A DNA stretch of 64,000 bases, taken from an uncultured Desulfobacterales bacterium (GTDB taxonomy: Bacteria; Desulfobacterota; Desulfobacteria; Desulfobacterales; SpSt-501). The translations under genes were made by a program, and so were the position numbers. The stretch lies in the NCBI GenBank assembly GCA_938048455.1, contig CALIUY010000002.1, forward strand, positions 104,421-168,420, read 5' to 3'. The notes under the pieces were generated by a model, which did not search any database, was not told where the DNA came from, and worked only from the letters and a program-made list of their open reading frames with translations. This document shows positions 16,210-24,646 of the stretch, one piece after another (the stretch's first letter is position 1; the number at the start of each line of letters is the position of its first letter).

Positions 16210-17502
16210 TCAACGGCACGCTTCCCGGTAAGGGCGAAGAGCCGCCTGAATGCGGCGGCGGACCCAAACGGCGGCCGTGAGCGGCACCGGAGGCGGACCG
16301 GGTTGATCCACCGCGCCGGCGGGGAGAAGGACATCCCATTCTTCGAGGATCGCCGGCGAGAGGTTGGCGAAGAGCCGGGCGAGGGCGGCTTCGACCTCGG
16401 GACGTGTCCAGTAGTAGCGGATCCGGTCCAAGCGGCTGGAAAGCAGCGCCGTGTGGATTTCCTCTTTCGAGCCGCGATAGTAATCCCGCCAATGCTCGGG
16501 ATGCTCTTCCATGACGCGCCGGAGAACCTCGCGCAGGCCGGAGAGGATCAGGCCCGGGCGACGACGGGCAAGCTCGATTTCCAGGTCTTCGAGGCGGAAG
16601 ACCGCCTCGCGAAAGGCGTCGGTCAGGCAGGGGCCGACCTTGAGGATCGTGAAATGGTCTTCGACCAGGCGGGTGAGGCTTTCCGGCGACTGGTAATCCG
16701 TGGAATGGACTTCGTAGGTCATGATTCCGGGGAGCGCGGCATGAAAAGCCGACAGCGCCGCCGCTTCGGCGGGGAGATAGGGCACGGCCCCCTCGTGCCC
16801 GAACTCCACTCCCGGCTGAACGACGACGGCGAGGATCCGCTCCCAGGCGTTTTCGATTCCTTGCCGACGGAGCTCCTCCTTGACCAGGCTGAGGAATTCG
16901 GCTACTTGCTCCGGCCGGGTGACCGCAATCCGCCGGGGGACGTCCGGCCGTCCCCCCGGCGGCGGCACATCGGACCCGATGACATAAAGGGGCGGCCTTG
17001 ATCCCTCGGCCAGGCGAGCGGCCTCCTCCTCGGCCACGCGGCAGAGCAGCGCCGTGCGTTGCGCCGCAGTTCTCGGATCCGGTCCCTCGGACGGATCGCC
17101 GCGGCAGGGGGCGGAGGCGTCGAGGTGGAGTTTTCGGAAGCCGGCGGCGACGCACTGCCGGGCGAGTTCGGCGGCGCGGCCAAGGGCCTCGTCGGGAGGT
17201 TTTTCCCGCCAGACGTAGGGGCCGAGATGATCGGCTCCGAGGAGGAGGTTTTCCCGGCCCAGCCCCAGTCCCTCGGCCAGGGCGGCAAGCCGCGAGGAAA
17301 AATCGCTCGGGGTCATGCCGCTGTAGCCGCCCTGCGGGTTGACCTGGGCGGCTGTGGCCTCGATCAGAAGCGGAATCCCTTCCTCGCGCGCCAGACACAC
17401 CGCGGCCGCCAGGACCTCGGGGTGGGAGGAACAGACGGAAAAGACTCCGCGCCGACGGCCGCAGAGATGATCGGCTCTCAGGTTCCGCAGAAAAGACGGC
17501 AT
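16210..17502 (-). CDS. GatZ/KbaZ-like tagatose-bisphosphate aldolase subunit
   Basis: A 430-residue TIM-barrel protein of the GatZ/KbaZ family. Clear blocks are GVFSVCSSHPEVLAAA near the start, LIEATAAQVNPQGGYSGMTP, LGADHLGPYVW, FRKLHLDASAPC, VQPGVEFGHEGAVPY and TYEVHSTDYQSPESLTRLVEDHFTILKVGPCLTDAFREA. In enteric bacteria GatZ stabilises the catalytic aldolase GatY/KbaY. No GatY gene is in the window, so this protein may act alone or on another sugar phosphate. It is divergent from the larA-like gene (106 bases apart) and upstream of the metacaspase. Confidence 0.85.
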   Translation of the reverse strand: MPSFLRNLRADHLCGRRRGVFSVCSSHPEVLAAAVCLAREEGIPLLIEATAAQVNPQGGYSGMTPSDFSSRLAALAEGLGLGRENLLLGADHLGPYVWREKPPDEALGRAAELARQCVAAGFRKLHLDASAPCRGDPSEGPDPRTAAQRTALLCRVAEEEAARLAEGSRPPLYVIGSDVPPPGGRPDVPRRIAVTRPEQVAEFLSLVKEELRRQGIENAWERILAVVVQPGVEFGHEGAVPYLPAEAAALSAFHAALPGIMTYEVHSTDYQSPESLTRLVEDHFTILKVGPCLTDAFREAVFRLEDLEIELARRRPGLILSGLREVLRRVMEEHPEHWRDYYRGSKEEIHTALLSSRLDRIRYYWTRPEVEAALARLFANLSPAILEEWDVLLPAGAVDQPGPPPVPLTAAVWVRRRIQAALRPYREACR

Positions 17503-17608
17503 CCTCCCCCGCCCTCGAAAAAGGCCCTGGCCGGAGTTAGCTTAAAACGGTTCCCGCGGCCGGTCAACGGCCGAAACCCCCGGAAGGCCGCCGGGCAAGG
17601 ATTTGAGC

Positions 17609-18880
17609 ATGGCACGCGTGACGATCCCTTTCGGAGGAAAACCGCTCTCGTTCGCCGTACCCGACCGCAACCTCGCTGCGGTGTTGCACCCCAACCCCTC
17701 GACTCCGGTGGAAGACCTCGAGGCGGCGATCGAAGCCGCGCTCTCGCGGCCGATCGGCCAGCCGCCCCTCGAGGAATGGATCCGGCCGACGGACCGCGTG
17801 CTGATCGTGAGCGACGACAACACGCGTCTCACCCCCGTCGACCGCATGATCCCGCCGCTTCTTTCCCGCTTGAACCGGGCGGGGGTTCCCGACCGCCGGA
17901 TCTCTTGCATTCTGGCGCTCGGCACCCATCGTTATATGACCGGCGAGGAAATCCGGGCCAAGGTGGGAGACGAGGTTCTCGGCCGCATCCGCGTCTTCAA
18001 TCACGAATGGAAAAACAAGGCGGAGCTCCTCGACCTCGGGCGATCCCGTGCCGGGACTCCGCTCCAGGTGAACCGCGCCGTCACCGAAGCGGACGTCGTG
18101 ATCGGCCTCGGGGCCATCGTCCCGCACCACATCCCGGGCTACTCGGGGAGCTCGAAGATCATCCAGCCCGGAATCTGCGGTCCGAAGACCACGGCCGAGA
18201 CGCACATGCTCTCCTGCGAGGGCGGGGGGGACTCGTTTCTGGGGATCGAGGACAACCCCGTGCGCCGCGACATGGATGACATGGCCGACCGCGTGGGGAT
18301 GAAGACCATCCTCAATGTGGTCATGGACAGCGAGGGACGGGTGACCGGGGTCTTCTTCGGCGCCATGCGCGAGGCCTTCCGCGCGGGGGTGGTCGCCGCC
18401 CGGCGGATCTACGGGGTTTCCTACCGCGAACCCCCCGACATCGTGATCGCCAACTCCTATCCCTGCGAGCTCGACTTCTGGCAGTCGCACAAGGCCCAGT
18501 ATCCGGCCCAGCGTATGGTGAAGGCGGGAGGAACGATCATCCTTTGCACGCCCGCGCCGGAGGGGGTGAGCCCCGTGCACACCGATCTTCTCGAATACAC
18601 CTTTTGGCCTTCCTCGGAGATCAAGGCCGCCTACCGCGAAGGCCGCCTGAAAAACGGCGTCGCCTGCGCCCTCGCCGTGGCCTGGGCGCTGGTGCGGGAA
18701 AAGGCCTCGGTGATCACCTTTTCGCCGGGGATCCCCGAAGAGCACAAGAAACGGCTCGGCCACACCCACGCCCCGGACCTGGACTGGGCGGTCGCCGAAG
18801 CCCTCAGGCGGCAGGGACCCGAAGCGCGCATCGCCGTGCTCACCCACGCGCCGGATCTGCTGCCCCTTCCGGCGGCGTGA
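17609..18880 (+). CDS. LarA-family nickel-pincer racemase/epimerase (DUF2088)
   Basis: A 423-residue protein of the lactate racemase family, which inverts alpha-hydroxy acids using a nickel-pincer nucleotide. The N-terminal SDDNTRLTP block and GTHRYMTGEE block are typical. The residues that hold the cofactor in LarA are all present: His107, His173/174 in VPHHIPGYSG, Lys183 in SSKIIQPG and His199. The ATG at 17609 has AAGGA at good spacing; an in-frame TTG six bases earlier is rejected. The substrate cannot be read from sequence; relatives act on lactate, malate and sugar acids. The cofactor makers LarB, LarC and LarE are not in the window. Confidence 0.9.
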   Translation: MARVTIPFGGKPLSFAVPDRNLAAVLHPNPSTPVEDLEAAIEAALSRPIGQPPLEEWIRPTDRVLIVSDDNTRLTPVDRMIPPLLSRLNRAGVPDRRISCILALGTHRYMTGEEIRAKVGDEVLGRIRVFNHEWKNKAELLDLGRSRAGTPLQVNRAVTEADVVIGLGAIVPHHIPGYSGSSKIIQPGICGPKTTAETHMLSCEGGGDSFLGIEDNPVRRDMDDMADRVGMKTILNVVMDSEGRVTGVFFGAMREAFRAGVVAARRIYGVSYREPPDIVIANSYPCELDFWQSHKAQYPAQRMVKAGGTIILCTPAPEGVSPVHTDLLEYTFWPSSEIKAAYREGRLKNGVACALAVAWALVREKASVITFSPGIPEEHKKRLGHTHAPDLDWAVAEALRRQGPEARIAVLTHAPDLLPLPAA

Positions 18881-18938
18881 GGCGGCGCGGCAAATCCGGG
18901 ATGCCCGCCCGAGGGCTCCCGCAGCGGAAAGGAACATC

Positions 18939-19976
18939 ATGGAGCGGCTTCCGATCATCGGCATCAGCATGGGGGATCCGGGGGGGATCGGCCCCGAGAT
19001 CTGCGCCAAGGCGCTTGCCCGAAAGGAAATCTATGAACTCTGCCGCCCGCTCGTCGTGGGCGATGCCCGCGTGATCGAAAACGCGGTCCGCTTCAGTCGG
19101 CTCGAACTCCGGACCGCCTCCTGCCGGCGAGTCGCCGAAGCAAGGTTTTCCTTCGGTGCGATCGATGTCTTGGATCTCGAAAATCTCCCCCTCGAAAAGC
19201 TCCGTCACAAGGAGGTGACGGCCGAGCAGGGAAAGGCCTCCTTCGCGTATGTGGCCAAGCTGATCGAGCTCGCCTTGGCGGGCGAAATCGACGCCACCGT
19301 GACCGGGCCGATCAACAAGGCGGCGATCCATGCCGCGGGCTATTCCTACGCCGGGCATACCGAGATTTACGCCGATCTGACCGGGACGCGGAATTACTCC
19401 ATGATGCTCGCCGAGGGCGACTTCCGTGTGGCCCACGTTTCCACCCACGTCTCGCTGCGCGAGGCCTGCGAGCGGGTGAAGCGGGGACGGGTGCTCGAGG
19501 TGATCCGCCTCGCCTCCGAGGCGCTCCGGCGCTTGGGAATCGAAAAGCCGCGAATCGCGGTTGCCGGCTTGAACCCCCACTGCGGCGAGGGCGGGATCTT
19601 CGGGCGCGAGGACGACGAGGAGATCGCCCCGGCCGTAGCCGACGCCCGCGCCGAGGGCATCGACGCCGAAGGGCCGCTGCCGGCGGACACGGTTTTCTCC
19701 AAAATGCGCGGCGGGCTCTACGATCTCGTCGTCGTCATGTATCACGATCAGGGGCATATCCCCGCCAAACTGGTGGGGTTTCAGTTCGACGCCCGAACCG
19801 GCGCCTGGGGTCAAATGGCCGGGGTGAACGTGACTCTGGGGCTACCGATCATCCGTGTTTCGGTGGATCACGGGACGGCCTTCGGCAAAGCGGGAGAGGG
19901 GCGGGCGAATCCGCAATCGATGATCGAGGCGATCCGCCTCGCCGCCCGGCTCGCCGGCGCCCGCCCGCGGACCTGA
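18939..19976 (+). CDS. pdxA: 4-hydroxythreonine-4-phosphate dehydrogenase family (PdxA or PdxA2-like)
   Basis: A 345-residue NAD-dependent, metal-binding dehydrogenase. Motifs are SMGDPGGIGPEI, TVTGPINKAAIHAAGY with GHTEIYADLTG, THVSLREACE, GLNPHCGEGG, YHDQGHIPAKL and VDHGTAFGKAGEGRANP. PdxA makes pyridoxal phosphate precursors. The YHDQGHIPxKL form resembles PdxA2 proteins that oxidise 4-phospho-threonate or -erythronate in C4 sugar-acid breakdown. It follows the LarA-family gene by 58 bases, and a TRAP operon and a GatZ-like gene are near. That context favours the catabolic role, but no DtnK kinase is visible. Both readings stay open. Confidence 0.85.
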   Translation: MERLPIIGISMGDPGGIGPEICAKALARKEIYELCRPLVVGDARVIENAVRFSRLELRTASCRRVAEARFSFGAIDVLDLENLPLEKLRHKEVTAEQGKASFAYVAKLIELALAGEIDATVTGPINKAAIHAAGYSYAGHTEIYADLTGTRNYSMMLAEGDFRVAHVSTHVSLREACERVKRGRVLEVIRLASEALRRLGIEKPRIAVAGLNPHCGEGGIFGREDDEEIAPAVADARAEGIDAEGPLPADTVFSKMRGGLYDLVVVMYHDQGHIPAKLVGFQFDARTGAWGQMAGVNVTLGLPIIRVSVDHGTAFGKAGEGRANPQSMIEAIRLAARLAGARPRT

Positions 19977-19980
19977 AGCG

Positions 19981-20016
19981 AAAGCCCCAACCCGGGTCTT
20001 CGCCCTGGGGGCTTTT
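19981..20016. terminator. Bidirectional intrinsic terminator
   Basis: AAAGCCCC (19981-19988) pairs with GGGGCTTT (20008-20015), with A-run and T-run at the two ends, between two convergent genes. It can end the larA-pdxA transcript and the opposing molybdopterin gene. Confidence 0.8.
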
Positions 20017-20719
20017 ATCCGACCAGGCGCACGAACTCGACGTACTTGACCCAGACGTTTCCGTAGTGGTCCGCGGCGACGAGACGAAGGGGGTGTCCGT
20101 GGGGCTCGGGGAGGGGAAGGCCGTCGACCGCCCAGGCGAGCATCAGACGGTCCGAGGCGATCTCCTCGAGCGGGAAGCGCTCGACCCGGCCGCCGTATGG
20201 ATCGGGGCGGGTGGCGATGTCGACGAATCGCGCTCCCGGGGATCGTCCGGCACGTTCCAGCAGCTCCACCAGCCGCACCCCCTTCCACCGGGCAAGAAAA
20301 GAAAAGGTTCCCGGGCAGACGAGCAGCGCGCGGCGTTCGACGAAGGGCAGAGCGGTCAGCTCTTCGTAGGACAGACGAATCGGCCGCTCGACGAGGCCCT
20401 CGACGGTGAGGGCGAAATCCTTGGCTGCAAACGGGCGGACCCTCTGACCCATCACCCCCCGCAGCTCGGGCGGTGTGATCTCGAGGTGGCGGATGTCGAG
20501 ATGGGCCGGATTCTCCTCGAGCAAAGTTTCGGCGCGGGTCCCGGGGGGAAGGAGCCGCCGCGGGGCGGAAGCGGCCAAGGTTTCCCTCGCGGGGCGAAAC
20601 ACGGACGGCAGGCCCGCCAGGGCGAGCAGTCGGACAAGAAAACGTCGGCGGCCCGGCATCCCCGGGTCCGGGGAAGAGGCGATGTCCGGTGTCGCCGGAG
20701 GCCGCTTGGACTTCCGCAT
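20015..20719 (-). CDS. Molybdopterin-binding oxidoreductase, sulfite oxidase/MsrP-like fold, Tat-exported
   Basis: A 234-residue protein. A Tat signal is visible (GRRRFLVRLLALAGL, arginines 24-26). The mature part has FALTVEGLVERPIRLSYEEL, a cysteine in LLVCPGTFSF (Cys135) at the molybdenum-ligand position, and DPYGGRVERFPLEEI with GHPLRLVAADHYGNVWVKYVEFVRL, all typical of the oxidoreductase molybdopterin-binding domain. It is shorter than catalytic sulfite oxidases. The substrate and the electron partner are unknown; no heme membrane partner (MsrQ) is adjacent. It is divergently placed from the methyltransferase gene. Confidence 0.85.
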   Translation of the reverse strand: MRKSKRPPATPDIASSPDPGMPGRRRFLVRLLALAGLPSVFRPARETLAASAPRRLLPPGTRAETLLEENPAHLDIRHLEITPPELRGVMGQRVRPFAAKDFALTVEGLVERPIRLSYEELTALPFVERRALLVCPGTFSFLARWKGVRLVELLERAGRSPGARFVDIATRPDPYGGRVERFPLEEIASDRLMLAWAVDGLPLPEPHGHPLRLVAADHYGNVWVKYVEFVRLVG

Positions 20720-20772
20720 GGCCCGGAAGTTTAGCAGAACGGCCTTTCGTTTCCAAGACGGCGGAGGCTGAC

Positions 20773-21339
20773 GTGTTGGCGGACCGCATTCGCTGGAACG
20801 AGAAGTACCGCAAGCAGGACTGCCCCCGAAAGGTCGCGGAGATCGTCCGTCGCTTTGCGGCCCTCGCTCCGGGTCGGCGCGCTCTGGACGTAGCCGCCGG
20901 CAACGGGAGAAACGCCCTCTTTCTCGCCCGCCGGGGGTTCACGGTCGACGCCGTGGATATCTCCGAGGTGGGGCTTTCCCGCTTCGCGGGGAAAAACGCG
21001 CGGGTCCGCCCGGTTTGCGTCGATCTCGATGAGTTCGACATCCCCCGGGAGCGATATGACCTGATCGTGAACATTCTCTACGTGAACCGCAGGCTCTTTC
21101 CGGGTTTGCGCGAGGGACTGCGGCCGGGCGGGGTGCTCATCTTCGAAAGCCTGCTTGCGCCCTCCGATCCCAGCGCCGCGGCCGAACGCCGCCGGGATTA
21201 TTACTTAAGGGAAAACGAGTTGCTGCACAGTTTTCTATCGCTCCAGGTCCTTTCTTACCGCGAACTCGAGAGCGAAGGCGAGGGGGAAGAATCTCGGAGA
21301 TTGGCTTCCCTCGTCGCCCGACGGAGGAGCGGCGGCTGA
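20773..21339 (+). CDS. Class I SAM-dependent methyltransferase
   Basis: A 188-residue Rossmann methyltransferase. Motif I is ALDVAAGNGRNALFLARRG, followed by VDAVDISEVGL at the strand-2 acidic position and LRPGGVLIFES. The layout resembles TehB-type small-molecule methyltransferases. The GTG at 20773 is chosen because GGAGG lies five bases upstream and the protein then begins VLADRIRWNEKY, the usual start of this group. An earlier ATG would overlap the opposing gene. It ends two bases before the CNT-type transporter gene, so the two are likely one operon. The substrate is unknown. Confidence 0.85.
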   Translation: MLADRIRWNEKYRKQDCPRKVAEIVRRFAALAPGRRALDVAAGNGRNALFLARRGFTVDAVDISEVGLSRFAGKNARVRPVCVDLDEFDIPRERYDLIVNILYVNRRLFPGLREGLRPGGVLIFESLLAPSDPSAAAERRRDYYLRENELLHSFLSLQVLSYRELESEGEGEESRRLASLVARRRSGG

Positions 21340-21341
21340 CG

Positions 21342-22583
21342 ATGGGACAAAGCGCGCTGGGGGTTCTGTTCTTTCTTCTGCTGGCCTGGGGGCTGGGCGA
21401 GAAACGCCGCCGGGTCGATCCGTGGCTTGTGGCCAAGGGGATGCTCCTCACCCTTCTCGGCGGAGTGCTGCTGCTGAAGGTGCCGCTTGCGCGCGAGGGG
21501 TTCTCGCTCCTCAACCGCCTGGTCGCCTCCCTGCAGGAGGCCTCGCTCGCCGGCACCGCTTTCGTCTTCGGCTATCTGGGCGGGGGCCCGCTTCCTTTCC
21601 CCGAACCCTTTCCCGGCGCGGGCTTCATCCTCGCCTTCCAGGCGCTGCCCATGGTGCTGCTGATGAGCGCCCTCTCCTCGCTGCTCTTTTACTGGGGAAT
21701 CCTCCCCCGGATCGTGCGCGCCTTTTCCTTCGGCCTGAAAAAGATCCTCGGCATCGGCGGCGCGGAGGGGCTTTCGAATTCGGTGAACGTCTTCGTCGGC
21801 ATGGTCGAGGCTCCGCTTTTTATCCGTCCTTACCTTGCGCGCCTCACGCGCAGCGAGCTTTTTTCGGTCATGACCTGCGGCATGGCGAACATCGCCGGCA
21901 CGGTCATGGCGCTCTACGCCGCGCTCTTGCGCGAACGGGTGCCCGATGCCTTGGGGCACATTCTGGTCGCCTCGCTTCTCAGCCTGCCCGCATCGATCAC
22001 GGTGGCGAAGATCATGATCCCGGAAACGGACAAAGTCACCGAGGGCGAGGCACGAGCACCCGAAACCGCCTCGGGGGCGATCGACGCCGTGACCCGAGGC
22101 ACGATCCAGGGGATCGAGCTCCTTTTGCACATCGTCGCCATGCTGATCGTGCTCGTGGCCCTGGTGCATCTCGTGAACCTCGGCCTCGGCTTGCTTCCCT
22201 CCTGGGGCGGCGCACCGGTCAGCCTCGAGCGTCTTCTCGGCGCACTGATGGCGCCGGTCTGTTGGTTGATGGGGATTCCCTGGGGCGAGGCGCAAACCGC
22301 GGGCGCGCTCATGGGCCAGAAGACCGTCCTGAACGAGCTCATCGCCTACGTGGAAATGGCGCGGCTGCCGCCGGGGGCGCTCGGTGAGCGAAGCCAACTC
22401 ATCCTGACCTACGCCCTCTGCGGTTTCGCCAATCCCGGAAGCTTGGGGATCATGATCGGCGGTCTGGGGGTCATGGCGCCCGAGCGGCGGCCGGAAATCG
22501 TCAGCCTCGGCATGCGATCGCTGGTCTCCGGTACGATCACCTCCTGCCTCGTCGGCGCCGTGATCGGGATCTTGACCGCCTGA
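21342..22583 (+). CDS. Concentrative nucleoside transporter family (CNT/NupC-like)
   Basis: A 413-residue membrane protein with about ten helices. It carries the CNT domains: the N-terminal hydrophobic pair, the nucleoside-recognition (gate) domain, and the C-terminal core. Blocks are NVFVGMVEAPLFIRPYL, MTCGMANIAGTVMALYAA, GQKTVLNELIAYVEM and YALCGFANPGSLGIMIGGL, which hold the sodium and nucleoside contacts in CNT structures. Role: proton- or sodium-coupled uptake of nucleosides across the inner membrane. It begins two bases after the methyltransferase stop. Confidence 0.92.
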   Translation: MGQSALGVLFFLLLAWGLGEKRRRVDPWLVAKGMLLTLLGGVLLLKVPLAREGFSLLNRLVASLQEASLAGTAFVFGYLGGGPLPFPEPFPGAGFILAFQALPMVLLMSALSSLLFYWGILPRIVRAFSFGLKKILGIGGAEGLSNSVNVFVGMVEAPLFIRPYLARLTRSELFSVMTCGMANIAGTVMALYAALLRERVPDALGHILVASLLSLPASITVAKIMIPETDKVTEGEARAPETASGAIDAVTRGTIQGIELLLHIVAMLIVLVALVHLVNLGLGLLPSWGGAPVSLERLLGALMAPVCWLMGIPWGEAQTAGALMGQKTVLNELIAYVEMARLPPGALGERSQLILTYALCGFANPGSLGIMIGGLGVMAPERRPEIVSLGMRSLVSGTITSCLVGAVIGILTA

Positions 22584-22627
22584 GGCCGGCTGCGGATCGC
22601 CGTTGCGCCGATCGTCGCCTTCCGCCC

Positions 22628-22657
22628 TTGACACCGCGGCTTCAAATTGCCTAAAGT
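22628..22657 (+). promoter_or_regulatory. sigma70-type promoter of the zinc-ribbon gene
   Basis: TTGACA (22628-22633), 18-base spacer, TAAAGT (22652-22657). A perfect AAGGAGG (22676-22682) and the ATG at 22688 follow, so the short gene has both a good promoter and a good ribosome site. Confidence 0.6.
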
Positions 22658-22687
22658 TTTGGACATCCAAACGACAAGGAGGCCGCC

Positions 22688-22882
22688 ATGACGGTGTTCG
22701 AGTGTGAAAATTGCGGGAACCGCAAAGAGACCGCTTCCGCCGAGCAGAAAGTGCCCGAGTGTTGCGGCAAACCGATGCGCACGGCCGAGAAGTTGCCGGC
22801 TTGCGACTTGAGCTTCACGGCGGAACATTCCCGCTTTCATCGCGACGACGATGCCTGCGACGATGGGCGCGGCGGCAATTGA
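22688..22882 (+). CDS. Small zinc-ribbon / rubredoxin-like protein
   Basis: A 64-residue cytoplasmic protein. The pairs CENC (residues 6-9) and CCGKPM (25-30) form a likely four-cysteine metal site like those in small zinc ribbons and in the N-terminal domain of desulforedoxin-type proteins. The C-terminal half is polar, with several His and Asp residues. It has its own strong promoter and ribosome site. It precedes the crotonase gene by ~107 bases. Function unknown; a redox or metal-buffering role is only a guess. Confidence 0.75.
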   Translation: MTVFECENCGNRKETASAEQKVPECCGKPMRTAEKLPACDLSFTAEHSRFHRDDDACDDGRGGN

Positions 22883-22989
22883 AAGCCTGGCCGGCGGGCG
22901 GGGGACGTCCTCCCCGCAGCGGGCGGATGGATGGATTGCAAAGGGCGGCGGCGACGCCGCCCTTTTGTTTGGGGGAAAAGGAGGGCGGC

Positions 22990-23766
22990 ATGGACTACGA
23001 ACGAATCCTCTATGAAGCCCGTGGGCCGATCGCCTATCTCACCCTGAACCACCCGCAGAAAGCCAATGCCCTCTCCCGCCGTATGATCGCCGAGATCACC
23101 CAAGCGCTGGAAGAGACGGCGGGAGATGAGGAAATCAAGGTGGTCGTGATTCGCGGCGCAGGAAAGCATTTTTGCGCCGGGCACGATCTCTCGGAGATGA
23201 AAGCTGTCGGGATGCGCGCGGCGCAAGAGATCTTCCATCGCTGCAACTGCATGATGAAGCTGTTGCATGAAATTCCGCAACCCGTGATCGCCCAGGTCCA
23301 GGGGATGGCGACCGCCGCCGGTTGCCAGCTCGTCGCCTGGTGCGATCTCGCCGTCGCCGAAGAGGGGGCGCGCTTTGCAACCCCCGGGGTTCGGATCGGC
23401 CTTTTCTGCACGACCCCGATGACGGCGCTCAGCCGCGCGATCGGCCGCAAGGCGGCGCTCGAGATGCTGTTCACAGGAAAGGAAGTGCCCGCCGCGGAAG
23501 CCTGCCGACTGGGGCTGGTCAATCGCGTCGTGCCGGCCGAACGGCTGGCGGCGGAGACCGAAGGGCTGGCCACGGAAATCAGCCATGCCAGCCGGCTGGT
23601 GCTGGCGATCGGAAAACAGGCTTTTTACGCCCAGGTGGACGTCACCGACGAGCGGGCGCTCGACTACGCCAAACACACGATCGCGCTCAACCTCCTCGCC
23701 GAGGATGCCCAGGAGGGAATCCGCGCTTTCCTCGAAAAGCGCCCTCCCGTCTGGAAGAACCGCTGA
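22990..23766 (+). CDS. Crotonase-fold protein, ECHDC3-like, lacking both catalytic glutamates
   Basis: A 258-residue enoyl-CoA hydratase/isomerase family protein. CoA-binding and oxyanion blocks are present (KANALS; FCAGHDLSEM; GMATAAGCQLVAWCDLAVA; ATPGVRIGLFCTTPMTALSRAIGRKAALEMLFTG in outline). In hydratases two glutamates (Glu144 and Glu164 in rat) add water; here they are Gln113 and Gly133. The pattern GCQLVA..CDLAVA and TPGVxxGLFCxTP matches human ECHDC3. It probably does not hydrate simple enoyl-CoA; the reaction is unknown. The start at 22990 has GGAGGG upstream. It converges with the rubrerythrin-like gene 42 bases away. Confidence 0.88.
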   Translation: MDYERILYEARGPIAYLTLNHPQKANALSRRMIAEITQALEETAGDEEIKVVVIRGAGKHFCAGHDLSEMKAVGMRAAQEIFHRCNCMMKLLHEIPQPVIAQVQGMATAAGCQLVAWCDLAVAEEGARFATPGVRIGLFCTTPMTALSRAIGRKAALEMLFTGKEVPAAEACRLGLVNRVVPAERLAAETEGLATEISHASRLVLAIGKQAFYAQVDVTDERALDYAKHTIALNLLAEDAQEGIRAFLEKRPPVWKNR

Positions 23767-23808
23767 AGGCTTCCCGCGTGCCGATCGGCTTCGCTTCCGC
23801 TACGGTCC

Positions 23809-24312
23809 TTAAAAAGGCCAGAAGCGGTTATCGTGCCAGATCGTTTCCGTGATTTCGCGATCGAGCCGGGCGAGAAATTCGAGGTGGCCGGTTTCCCAGC
23901 GGGCAAGCCAGTCGTAAAGCGCTTTTTCGTCCGGGTCGACGGCTTCCGCAGAGCGCTTGGCGTAGAGTTCGATCGCCGCTTTCTCAAAGCCCATGGCGGC
24001 GGCGACGGCGGCAGCCTCGAACTCCGCGGCGGCGATCCGGCGACGCATTTCGGGGTGCAGCACCTCGGCGACCGTCCGAAACTCTTCGACCCCGGGGACG
24101 GCGGCCGCTTGAAAGCGGCCCACCTTCAGGTAGGACTTGAACTGCTCCGCAAGCAGGCGGATGTGTTTTTCTTCTTCCTCGGCCATCAGATGGAAGAAGT
24201 CGGCGACGGCCTTCGTCCCCGCCTGAGAGGCCACCTTGCCGTAGAAGGCTTTACCCCGTTTTTCAAGCAGAATCGCGCTTTTCAGAATCTCGATCGCCCG
24301 GTCTTCGCTCAT
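23809..24312 (-). CDS. Rubrerythrin/ferritin-like diiron protein
   Basis: A 167-residue four-helix-bundle protein. Iron ligands are in LLEKRGKAFY (Glu18), EEEEKHIRLL (Glu and His50) and, in the second pair of helices, EFEAAAVAAAMGFEKAAIELY and WETGHLEFL. The C-terminal rubredoxin domain of classical rubrerythrin is absent. Relatives remove peroxide or store iron in anaerobes. The ATG at 24312 is chosen for MSEDRAIEILKSAI and the upstream AAGGGGG; a longer frame to 24438 has no homologous residues. It is the last gene of the run that starts with the pcm gene. Confidence 0.88.
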   Translation of the reverse strand: MSEDRAIEILKSAILLEKRGKAFYGKVASQAGTKAVADFFHLMAEEEEKHIRLLAEQFKSYLKVGRFQAAAVPGVEEFRTVAEVLHPEMRRRIAAAEFEAAAVAAAMGFEKAAIELYAKRSAEAVDPDEKALYDWLARWETGHLEFLARLDREITETIWHDNRFWPF

Positions 24313-24379
24313 TTCGCCCCCTTGTCGCTGCCCTTGCACATCAGTAACCATGCCCTGGGGTAAAAGCAAGCCGGAGCGT

Positions 24380-24646
24380 TCAGCCCGATTGTTTCCCGGC
24401 CGCCGAGGCTGAAGCTTCCGGCCCGCGGTAGGCGGCAAGTTCCCAGAGTCCGCATCGCAGATCGCGGCGCAGGATATACGTTGCCCCGTCCTCGGCGCGG
24501 ATCTTCACGAAGTCGTCTTCCGTCCCGGCCCAGCGATCGAGGATTTCGACCACGGCGAGCCGGCGTTCTCCCAGCCAGATCGCCCGCAGCGAGGGGAGAC
24601 CGGATAGAAGGTCCTTATCGCCCGGTTCGATCCGGATCTCCATCAT
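24380..24646 (-). CDS. Small conserved hypothetical protein, translationally coupled
   Basis: An 88-residue soluble protein. The core reads WLGERRLAVVEILDRW and then FVKIRAEDGATYILRRD, a short beta-rich pattern that recurs in small proteins of this bacterial group (from memory, not a search). Its ATG at 24646 overlaps the stop of the 806-residue gene (ATGATG/TGA), so translation is coupled. No catalytic motif. Function unknown. Confidence 0.65.
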   Translation of the reverse strand: MMEIRIEPGDKDLLSGLPSLRAIWLGERRLAVVEILDRWAGTEDDFVKIRAEDGATYILRRDLRCGLWELAAYRGPEASASAAGKQSG

